From Acidimicrobiia bacterium (lineage in GTDB: Bacteria; Actinomycetota; Acidimicrobiia; Acidimicrobiales; Ilumatobacteraceae): DNA of 5,089 nt. Made by a program: the position numbers and the translations under genes. This document shows positions 1 through 4,902 of this stretch, in pieces (positions within the stretch are counted from its first letter, which is position 1; each line of letters begins with the position of its first letter). The notes beneath the pieces are model-generated. The model did no database searches and was not told the origin of the DNA. It saw only the letters and a program-made list of their open reading frames with translations. The stretch is from contig RFOJ01000075.1 of the NCBI GenBank assembly GCA_009926705.1, positions 1 to 5,089 on the forward strand, given 5' to 3'.

Positions 1-57
1 CTCGCGAAAGCGGGTCCGCCGGTGATTCTTTTATGGGCATGCCGCCAGACTGAATGA
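1..57 (+). CDS. possible 3' end of an upstream gene (unresolved)
   Basis: Two plus-strand frames are open from the window edge. One ends at TGA 51-53 with C-terminal residues RESGSAGDSFMGMPPD. The other ends at TGA 55-57 with LAKAGPPVILLWACRQTE. Either would place the end of an upstream gene within a few bases of the trpD start at 58, as in an operon. The stretch is too short for codon bias to decide, and I recognise neither tail. The acidic, hydrophilic tail ending at 53 looks slightly more like a normal C-terminus, but this is a weak preference. It is also possible that neither is coding and that these bases are trpD leader. Confidence 0.25.
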   Translation, partial: LAKAGPPVILLWACRQTE

Positions 58-1077
58 GTGAATGCGGCTGATGGACGGCAAACACCGCTGACTCAAGAGG
101 CCGCCCACCACACGATGCGAAGCATCCTGCGCGGTGAACGGTCGGCAGACCAAATCAAGCAGTTCCTGCTCGACTACAACGCGAGAGAAGCATCACCCGA
201 AGAACTGGGCGGATTCCTCGCTGCGGTACGCGACGCTGCAACGAAGGTGGAGTTGCCGCAGGATGTCGCGTCACGAACCATCGACATCGTCGGCACTGGT
301 GGCGACAACAGCGGTTCTGTGAACGTGTCCACCATGACGTCATTTGTGGTGGCGGGAGCCGGTGTGCCGGTGTGCAAGCACGGGAACCGATCTGCGAGCA
401 GCAAGTGCGGCACTGCGGATGTGCTCGAAGCTCTCGGCGCACGCATCGAGACGTCGCCAGAGCAGGTGGCTCACTGCGTCAGCACGATCGGATTCGGATT
501 CGTCTTTGCGCAGAAGTTCCACCCTGCGTTCCGCCATGTCGGGCCGGTGCGTCGCGAGCTGGGTGTGCCGACGATCTTCAACCTGCTTGGCCCAATGGCG
601 AACCCGGCACCTGTCGCGCACATGTTGGTTGGTGTCGCCAACCCACAACGCATGAGCACAATGGCCGCCGTGTTAACACAACGAACGACCGCTTCGCTCA
701 TCGTGCACGGTCACGGAGGTCTCGACGAGCTTTCGTTGGCGGGCGAGAACCGAGTGATCGCAACGAGAAGTGGGTCGGTCAATGCCGAGAGCAAAATCGA
801 CGCATCCGAAGTGGGCTTGCCTCGCGCCGACAACGACCAACTGCGCGGCGGCGACCCCGCACACAACGCCCGAGTGGTCATCGATGTGTTGGAAAACCGG
901 CTCCTCGGCCCGATTCGCGACGTCGTGCTACTGAATGCCGCAGCAGCCCTGCACGTGGCTGGAGCGGCGGTGTCATTGTCGGCGGGCATCACCCTGGCCG
1001 AAGCATCGTTGGAGAGTGGTGCGGCACGAACGGTGCTGCGCTCGTTCGTCGAAGAAACGCAACGGGCCGTGTCGTGA
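58..1077 (+). CDS. trpD: anthranilate phosphoribosyltransferase TrpD
   Basis: TrpD transfers the phosphoribosyl group of PRPP to anthranilate, the second committed step of cytosolic tryptophan synthesis. The 339-aa product carries the family signatures in order: the PRPP-binding GTGGD loop (residues 79-83), NVST (89-92), KHGNR (107-111), ADVLEALG (120-127), the FHPAFRHVGPVRRELGVPTIFNLLGP region (154-179, shown in part) with R165/R166 near the anthranilate site, the metal-binding D223-E224 pair in GLDE, and LLNAAAAL (291-298). The start is GTG at 58. An in-frame TGA at 55-57 forbids extension. The protein begins close to the second helix of typical TrpD proteins, so the N-terminus is slightly short. 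No Shine-Dalgarno is visible, but TGAA lies 3 nt before the GTG. It is followed 36 bp later by a small ORF and then thrB on the same strand. No other trp gene is visible. The length is normal for the family and there are no internal breaks. Confidence 0.96.
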   Translation: MNAADGRQTPLTQEAAHHTMRSILRGERSADQIKQFLLDYNAREASPEELGGFLAAVRDAATKVELPQDVASRTIDIVGTGGDNSGSVNVSTMTSFVVAGAGVPVCKHGNRSASSKCGTADVLEALGARIETSPEQVAHCVSTIGFGFVFAQKFHPAFRHVGPVRRELGVPTIFNLLGPMANPAPVAHMLVGVANPQRMSTMAAVLTQRTTASLIVHGHGGLDELSLAGENRVIATRSGSVNAESKIDASEVGLPRADNDQLRGGDPAHNARVVIDVLENRLLGPIRDVVLLNAAAALHVAGAAVSLSAGITLAEASLESGAARTVLRSFVEETQRAVS

Positions 1078-1113
1078 ACGACGCCGTGCAGTTGAGCGAG
1101 GTATCTTCGCGGC

Positions 1114-1353
1114 GTGGGTGAACACGGATTTTCCCGCGACCTAGGACTTCGCGAAACCCTTCGGCTCGTTCGCCAGCTCGAGCGAGAGCCTGTCAGCCGC
1201 TTTTGGTTCGGGTCGCCATGTCGATTCGTGCGGACAATCGACATCCTCGTGCACATCGTGCTGCCCGAGGTAATCGAAGACCGCCACCCGCGCTTTGCCG
1301 CGTATTTGCGGCGCACGTCGCCGCGCTGGGGGCGAAGCTGGCGTTCGTGGTAG
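1114..1353 (+). CDS. hypothetical 79-aa protein between trpD and thrB
   Basis: I do not recognise this protein. It fills most of the 321-bp gap between trpD and thrB, starting 36 bp after the trpD stop and ending 45 bp before thrB. It starts at GTG 1114. About 71% of its third codon positions are G or C, similar to its neighbours. It reads RETLRLVRQLE (13-23), then an aromatic stretch with SRFWFGSPC, then RTIDILVHIVLPEVIEDRHP, a plausible amphipathic or short hydrophobic segment. The last about 14 residues (RTSPRWGRSWRSW) are Arg/Trp-rich and look like an out-of-frame reading. A second frame, open to TGA 1392-1394, gives a more protein-like end there (AAHVAALGAKLAFVVVPAR). So the gene may be frameshifted, or the ORF may be spurious. 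There is no signal peptide and no clear ribosome binding site. Confidence 0.45.
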   Translation: MGEHGFSRDLGLRETLRLVRQLEREPVSRFWFGSPCRFVRTIDILVHIVLPEVIEDRHPRFAAYLRRTSPRWGRSWRSW

Positions 1354-1398
1354 TTCCTGCCAGAACGAGCCGACGGGCGCCGAAACTACGCTGAACTT

Positions 1399-2232
1399 GT
1401 GATTCGCGTATCGGTGCCGGCAAGCACCGCCAACCTTGGAGCAGGCTTCGACACGCTCGGGTTGGCACTCTCGCTTCGCTTCGAAGCGGGCACCGTCGAC
1501 TCGCAGCAACCAGCAAATGCGCGGGCCTGTGATGCACATCATCCAGCGAGCGTGGCGTTCCGCCAGTCGGGTGGCAGCGGCAACATCTGGTCGCACGACC
1601 GCATTCCGATGGGTCGGGGTCTTGGTTTCAGCGGAGCAGCGCGAGTCGCCGGGGCATTGCTGGCCATCGCGCAACGCGAAGGTGTGGTTGCTGCCAACTC
1701 GCATGAGGCTCGCCTCGCAGCATTCCGCGCGGCCGCAGAACTCGAGGGTCACCCTGACAACGTTGCGGCGTCAGCCCTTGGTGGTTTCACGGTTGCCGCG
1801 GCAGGTCGAGCAATTCGGGTTCCAGTTGCCGTGCATGGTGCCGTGGTCGTATGGGTTCCGGAAAACACCACGAGCACCAAAGAGTCTCGAACGAAACTTT
1901 CGCCCACGGTGTCGCTCGGCGACGCCGTGTGGAACATCTCGCGATCGTCGTTGCTCGTCGCAGCACTCACCACAGGTGACATCGCCGCGCTACACGACGC
2001 CACACAGGATCGTCTGCACCAAGACGTTCGCCTGGCGATGGTGCCCGACACCAAGCGCGCCATTCGATCAGCAATTGACTCTGGCGCATGGGCAGCGTGG
2101 CTCTCGGGATCTGGCCCGACGATGGCCTGCTTGGTCGACCCGACGCGCGTCGAACACGTCGCAGCATCGCTCCCGCGAAATGGACAGGTGCATCGACTGC
2201 AGATCGACGCGACTGGGCCGGTTGTCAGCTAA
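1399..2232 (+). CDS. thrB: homoserine kinase ThrB (GHMP kinase family)
   Basis: ThrB phosphorylates homoserine with ATP to O-phosphohomoserine, the substrate of threonine synthase, in the cytosol. The 277-aa product has the three GHMP motifs. The N-terminal motif is PASTANLGAGFDTLGLALSL (7-26). The phosphate loop GRGLGFSGAA (72-81) is followed by ELEGHPDNVAASALGG (114-129), which holds the E116 and N121 equivalents of the metal-site residues. The C-terminal LSGSGPT (235-241) is the third. DRLHQ (204-208) and STKESR (159-164) are typical of homoserine kinases within the superfamily. The phosphate loop is atypical: the usual GLGSSAA reads GLGFSGAA, and the stretch between motifs 1 and 2 is roughly 20 residues shorter than in common ThrB proteins. 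The start is GTG 1399, which puts motif 1 at the expected distance from the N-terminus. TGAA lies 3 nt upstream and no AGGAGG is present. Its TAA overlaps the stop codon of the convergent PrsW gene. Confidence 0.93.
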   Translation: MIRVSVPASTANLGAGFDTLGLALSLRFEAGTVDSQQPANARACDAHHPASVAFRQSGGSGNIWSHDRIPMGRGLGFSGAARVAGALLAIAQREGVVAANSHEARLAAFRAAAELEGHPDNVAASALGGFTVAAAGRAIRVPVAVHGAVVVWVPENTTSTKESRTKLSPTVSLGDAVWNISRSSLLVAALTTGDIAALHDATQDRLHQDVRLAMVPDTKRAIRSAIDSGAWAAWLSGSGPTMACLVDPTRVEHVAASLPRNGQVHRLQIDATGPVVS

Positions 2233-3146
2233 GCGCGCAGCGCAGCCTTGGTGACGGCAACTCGACGACGGTCAAACGCCCGTTTTTGCTCGCGTGTCAT
2301 CTGTCGACGCAGGCGGGCGGTTGCGCGCAGGTTTCCGTAGATCTCAAGTTCGGCAGGTGAGAGGTTGTACTGGAACGCGAGTTGAGGCAATCGCTCGCGA
2401 ACAAGAGCCACTTCTGCGCGCCTGAGCCGTCGAATTCGCCGGACGAGCACTACGAAGATGTGGCCGAGCAGCAACACCGAGAAGATTGGTGACACGGCGC
2501 CGAGATTCCATGTGGCGTGCAAGGGGATGGCGACGAGCAAGCCGCGCACGGCGGCGACTCGGCGCGACCTGCCGCGCTGCACGGCTCGCCCGACGGCGAT
2601 TCCTGCCCACATGCAGAAGTAGGGGTGCGCGAGTGGAGAGAACAAACCGCGCAAGACGAATGTCGAGCCGAGGACGTCTTCGTTGATCGCATCACTGAAG
2701 TAGATGACGTTCTCCACGGCCGCAAAACCGAGCCCGACGTAGCCGGCGTACACCGCACCGTCGAGCGGACCGTCGATCTGGCGACGCTTCGCTGCAGATG
2801 AGATTCCGAGAATCTTCATGATCTCTTCGCTGATCGGCGCGCTCACGACTGCGGCGACCGCCATGCCGGCGGCCGCCGATGTGAGGTCATTGAAAGAACT
2901 TGCGACGAGCACCGAGATGCCGGCGCCCCAGAGGAACGCGTTCCAGCGCATGGCGCGGGGCTCGGGTTCGAGTCGGTCGAGCCACACGAAGAGTGGAATC
3001 GTGTAGCTGAGCGGAATCAACGCGAGCAGGATCGCCGACGGTGTCTGCCAGGAGATCGCCACCACCGCGGCGAGCGCGATGAGCGCGGTGATCACGAGCC
3101 AACGGCGAACCCGCAGTGGTTCGGCGGTACCCGGCAAGGGAGTCAC
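2229..3146 (-). CDS. PrsW-family intramembrane glutamic protease
   Basis: The 305-aa polytopic protein has the PrsW (ABI/CAAX-protease-like) signatures. These are SEEIMK (106-111, catalytic-type E107-E108), DGAVYAGYVGLGFAAVEN (129-146, ending in E145-N146), FSPLAHP (169-175, H174), and HATWN (210-214, H210 and N214). About seven or eight hydrophobic segments lie near 15-31, 37-55, 68-84, 91-105, 130-150, 171-188, 198-213 and 219-236. Bacillus subtilis PrsW cleaves the anti-sigma factor RsiW; no sigma or anti-sigma gene is visible here, so the substrate is unknown. Residues 237-305 form an unusually basic cytosolic tail starting RRIRRLRR. The start is GTG 3146, 31 bp after the stop of the phosphatase gene, which suggests cotranscription. 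No clear Shine-Dalgarno is seen; two CTAG tetramers lie just upstream instead. Its TAG overlaps the thrB TAA. Confidence 0.9.
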   Translation of the reverse strand: MTPLPGTAEPLRVRRWLVITALIALAAVVAISWQTPSAILLALIPLSYTIPLFVWLDRLEPEPRAMRWNAFLWGAGISVLVASSFNDLTSAAAGMAVAAVVSAPISEEIMKILGISSAAKRRQIDGPLDGAVYAGYVGLGFAAVENVIYFSDAINEDVLGSTFVLRGLFSPLAHPYFCMWAGIAVGRAVQRGRSRRVAAVRGLLVAIPLHATWNLGAVSPIFSVLLLGHIFVVLVRRIRRLRRAEVALVRERLPQLAFQYNLSPAELEIYGNLRATARLRRQMTREQKRAFDRRRVAVTKAALRA

Positions 3147-3148
3147 GC

Positions 3149-3160
3149 CTAGAAACCTAG
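3149..3160. repeat. paired CTAG tetramers between phosphatase and PrsW genes
   Basis: The sequence CTAGAAACCTAG places two CTAG tetramers 8 bp apart, centre to centre, in the 31-bp gap between the phosphatase stop and the PrsW GTG. CTAG is generally rare in bacterial genomes and is self-complementary, so the pair is both a direct and an inverted repeat. It sits where a ribosome binding site would be expected for the PrsW gene. It could be a protein-binding site or chance. Confidence 0.3.
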
Positions 3161-3177
3161 AGGGTCGAGCCGCGGGC

Positions 3178-3711
3178 TCAGTTCGCGCTGTCGAGAATGC
3201 GTCGCAACGAGCCGGGTTTCATGTTGAACAACGTCTCGAGGTGCTTCACGATCAACCGGTTCGGGATGAATGGTCGGGGATTGCGCAACTCGAGTACGTG
3301 TTTGCCGCCGCGCTGCACGTAGTGCGTCTCGACCGGGTGGTTGTTCTTTAATCTGTCGAACGCTTCTTGTGGATCGAACCCGTTCGCGATGGCGATGCCC
3401 CAAGCGGTCGCAGTGGAACGCGACATGCCCGCGTGGCAGTGCACGAGGAGATTCGAACGACCCTCGCCCCAACGCACCATCTCGTCGACTTGATCGAACG
3501 TGGGTGGAACATAACCGAAGTGGTGGGAGGTGACGTCGTCGAACTCGACGATTTTGTGCTTGGGATGCCCGAAGTCGCCAACTTCGGAGAGTGACGGACC
3601 TGCAGTGATCACCGACTCGAACTCGTGGCATCGCTCGCGCGCTTCTTCGAGATTGACGATGACGGGGAGGAGGTCGGAACTGACGGGGCTGTGGGGAGTG
3701 AGTGTGGTCAT
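3178..3711 (-). CDS. tyrosine / dual-specificity protein phosphatase
   Basis: The 177-aa protein carries the cysteine phosphatase loop VHCHAGMSRST (90-100), matching HCxxGxxRS with nucleophile C92 and phosphate-binding R98. D58/D59 in VEFDDV lie upstream at a fitting distance for the general acid. The sequence VNLEEARERCHEF (19-31) resembles the N-terminal strand and helix of the fold. The end, RNPRPFIPNRLIVKHLETLF (143-162), resembles the C-terminus of bacterial dual-specificity-like phosphatases as I recall them. It probably hydrolyses phosphotyrosine/serine or another phosphoester in the cytosol; the substrate is unknown. I chose ATG 3711. The frame stays open to ATG 3765, but the extra 18 residues (Cys-rich, with unfavoured codons such as ACA, TCA and TCT) do not look coding. 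It lies 68 bp after the zinc-ribbon stop and 31 bp before the PrsW gene. No Shine-Dalgarno is evident. Confidence 0.85.
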   Translation of the reverse strand: MTTLTPHSPVSSDLLPVIVNLEEARERCHEFESVITAGPSLSEVGDFGHPKHKIVEFDDVTSHHFGYVPPTFDQVDEMVRWGEGRSNLLVHCHAGMSRSTATAWGIAIANGFDPQEAFDRLKNNHPVETHYVQRGGKHVLELRNPRPFIPNRLIVKHLETLFNMKPGSLRRILDSAN

Positions 3712-3779
3712 GATGCCGTTGTTACGCACGCAGGGAGATGAAGTGTGACATGGCAAGCATGTCATCGACCCGAGATTGC

Positions 3780-3944
3780 TCAGTGCAAGTTGTCGGGCCG
3801 ATCACCGAAGTGCTCGCCGGTGTAGTCCATGTTCCAGAATTCGGCGCCGCACTCGGGGCAGATGACGAAGTCGTCGTCGAAGAATTGGATGAGCGTGCCG
3901 CAGTAGTCGCAGGGCATGCCATCTTCGATGATGTCGATGCTCAT
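3780..3944 (-). CDS. 54-aa zinc-ribbon protein
   Basis: This short gene reads from ATG 3944 to TGA at 3780. The protein has two CxxC knuckles, CDYC (C12, C15) and CPEC (C29, C32), separated by 13 residues, the standard zinc-ribbon arrangement. The second is followed by an aromatic, acidic segment (GAEFWNMDYTGEHF). It is strongly acidic, with DDD at 23-25. About 48 of 54 codons end in G or C, the strongest coding bias of any small ORF here, which supports it despite its size. TGAA lies 3 nt before the ATG. It has no DNA-binding region outside the ribbon, so it may be a metal-binding adaptor or regulatory partner; the function is unknown. It is first in a minus-strand group with the phosphatase and PrsW genes and diverges from the 72-aa CxxC gene. 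Confidence 0.85.
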   Translation of the reverse strand: MSIDIIEDGMPCDYCGTLIQFFDDDFVICPECGAEFWNMDYTGEHFGDRPDNLH

Positions 3945-4012
3945 GACTTCAGTGTCGCAGAGGGGTGTGCGAGGTTTGATACTTCGTCACACCCTTTCGT
4001 CACGGTGAATGC
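3945..4012. promoter_or_regulatory. divergent promoter region with TTCGTCAC direct repeats
   Basis: This 68-bp gap separates the divergent zinc-ribbon and 72-aa CxxC genes, so it should hold promoters for both. An 8-bp direct repeat TTCGTCAC occurs at 3983-3990 and 3996-4003, a 13-bp period, 9 nt before the plus-strand start. A TATCAA hexamer on the minus strand (3981-3976) lies about 31 nt before the zinc-ribbon ATG and could be a -10 element. No matching -35 or plus-strand -10 stands out. The promoter role is inferred from gene orientation; the repeats are seen directly. Confidence 0.45.
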
Positions 4013-4231
4013 ATGCACATCCACCCCGAAGTGCCCAACAACTCCCTGCTCATCACGTGCGACACGTGCGTCATGCGTGATACCAATGCGTGCGGCGACT
4101 GCCTGGTCACCGCACTGTGTGGCGAACCCGAGCCAGAGGCGGTGATCTTTGATTACGAAGAGTTGCGCACCCTGGCGGTCTTGGCCAAGGGCGGGCTGGT
4201 GCCCAAGTTGCGGCACCGCAAGAGCGCCTGA
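4013..4231 (+). CDS. 72-aa conserved-type protein with two CxxC motifs
   Basis: The product has CDTC (C16, C19) and CGDC (C27, C30) separated by 7 residues, in the context CVMRDTNACGDCLVTALC, plus C36. The C-terminal half, VIFDYEELRTLAVLAKGGLVPKLRHR (44-69, in part), reads as one helix ending in a basic tail. From memory this layout (two CxxC, then a helix ending in AGLVPxLRH) is a small hypothetical family common in actinobacteria. The cysteines suggest a zinc or iron-sulfur site; no enzymatic role is known to me. The start is ATG 4013, the first in frame, with TGAA 3 nt upstream. It diverges from the zinc-ribbon gene and converges on the coiled-coil gene. Its last codons and stop lie inside the first copy of the 29-bp repeat. 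Confidence 0.85.
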   Translation: MHIHPEVPNNSLLITCDTCVMRDTNACGDCLVTALCGEPEPEAVIFDYEELRTLAVLAKGGLVPKLRHRKSA

Positions 4232-4292
4232 AGCGACATCGACCCCGTACGAGCGCCCGAAACGACGTCTACCCCGAACGAGCGCCCGAGTC
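4222..4292. repeat. 29-bp imperfect tandem repeat, about 2.4 copies
   Basis: Copy 1 is 4222-4250 and copy 2 is 4251-4279, identical at 24 of 29 positions. A partial third copy begins at 4280 with GAGCGCCCGA, the first 10 bases of copy 2. The unit begins GAGCGCC and contains ACCCCG. Copy 1 includes the stop codon (TGA 4229-4231) of the 72-aa CxxC gene. The period is not a multiple of 3 and the rest lies between two convergent genes, so it is non-coding. No strong terminator hairpin is visible. A weak stem, CGCCC with GGGTG, occurs near 4284-4302. Confidence 0.75.
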
Positions 4293-4324
4293 GATTGGGT
4301 GAATTGCTGGCGCGCCTACACCAG

Positions 4325-4696
4325 TTAGCTCAACCCTTGCCGCAGCACTGCAATGGTGAGCGGGATACCGAAGGCACAGATGAGCCCGGCGAGTGAGATG
4401 CCGGTGCCAATCACGTAGCGCTTCATCGATGCGAGCCCTTCGAGTTGTGCTTCGATGCGCTCAAGTCGCATCTCGACATCCGTAAACCGGCGGTCAACGT
4501 CGGCGAATTTCTGGTTCACCTCAGAGCGACGCGCGACGTCGCCCCAGCCACTCGGTGGGAGGTGAATCATGAGCGTGTCCGCCGCTCTGGGGCCGAGCAC
4601 ACGTTGCAGTTCTTGATACATCGACAGTCGTCGATTGTCGAAGCCCGCCTCTGAGTGGAGCGAGGGGTCATGGGGTTCATTGCCGTTGTGGTTCAT
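4325..4696 (-). CDS. coiled-coil protein with C-terminal membrane anchor
   Basis: The 123-aa protein has three parts. Residues 26-54 (YQELQRVLGPRAADTLM, then HLPPSGWGDVA) are a short globular motif that I recall from small paralogous proteins in Acidimicrobiia. Residues 57-90 form a coiled coil with a clean heptad pattern: V60, F64, V67, F71, V74, L78, I81, L85, L88. Residues 94-117 are one hydrophobic segment (VIGTGISLAGLICAFGIPLTIAVL), a tail anchor placing the rest in the cytosol. The function is unknown. It may oligomerise at the membrane. The first 25 residues are polar and weakly constrained, so ATG 4621 (M26) is an alternative start; ATG 4696 is preceded by CGAA. It converges on the 72-aa CxxC gene and diverges from the queG-like gene. 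Confidence 0.75.
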   Translation of the reverse strand: MNHNGNEPHDPSLHSEAGFDNRRLSMYQELQRVLGPRAADTLMIHLPPSGWGDVARRSEVNQKFADVDRRFTDVEMRLERIEAQLEGLASMKRYVIGTGISLAGLICAFGIPLTIAVLRQGLS

Positions 4697-4902
4697 ACTT
4701 CGATGTGTGCGTCATCGGGCTGAGTGGGAAACGGTGTCGATTCGGGCGAGTTGCGCAGCGGTAGGGCACGGGCGGCATCGTAGGTGTTTGAGGCGGGTTG
4801 TCAAGTCACGCCGACGGCGGACTTTCAGCGGGCAGTGCGTCTGCGTGCAGTGGTCGTTGTCGCGGCGTGATGCTGGATGAAGCCTGCGTAGCGTTGAACG
4901 AG
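4697..4902. other. intergenic region between divergent genes
   Basis: These about 200 bp separate the coiled-coil gene and the queG-like gene and should carry promoters for both. A TTGTCA hexamer at 4798-4803 resembles a -35 element, but the sequence 17 bp downstream (ACTTTC) is a poor -10. Reading frames across it on both strands are short or Arg-rich. If the queG-like gene starts at GTG 4867 or ATG 4870, the region is shorter by about 35 bp. Confidence 0.4.

Noticed and set aside
1081..1115. Inverted repeat ACGCCG/CGGCGT after trpD as a terminator or start-masking hairpin
   Set aside because: The arms are only 6 bp with a 23-nt loop and no U-run; likely chance in GC-rich DNA.
372..1121. 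A 249-aa plus-strand frame inside trpD
   Set aside because: It is Arg-rich with no family motif, fully overlapping the confident TrpD frame.
1141..1752. A 203-aa minus-strand frame across the thrB start
   Set aside because: It is Arg/Cys-rich composition typical of antisense frames in GC-rich genes, and thrB motifs explain the region.
2965..2974. GGTTCGAGTC, resembling a tRNA T-loop
   Set aside because: It is inside the PrsW coding region, with no acceptor stem, anticodon arm or CCA in place.
3712..3765. N-terminal extension of the phosphatase to ATG 3765
   Set aside because: The added 18 residues use unfavoured codons and do not resemble the phosphatase fold; ATG 3711 is a better start.
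3738..4145. A 135-aa plus-strand frame over the zinc-ribbon gene with acidic, protein-like sequence
   Set aside because: It lies antisense to the GC3-rich zinc-ribbon codons and then runs out of frame through the 72-aa gene. The two small genes with CxxC motifs explain the same bases better.
4621..4642. TCGACA/TGTCGA inverted repeat as an operator
   Set aside because: It is short and within the coiled-coil gene's frame; TCGA-rich words are common in this sequence.
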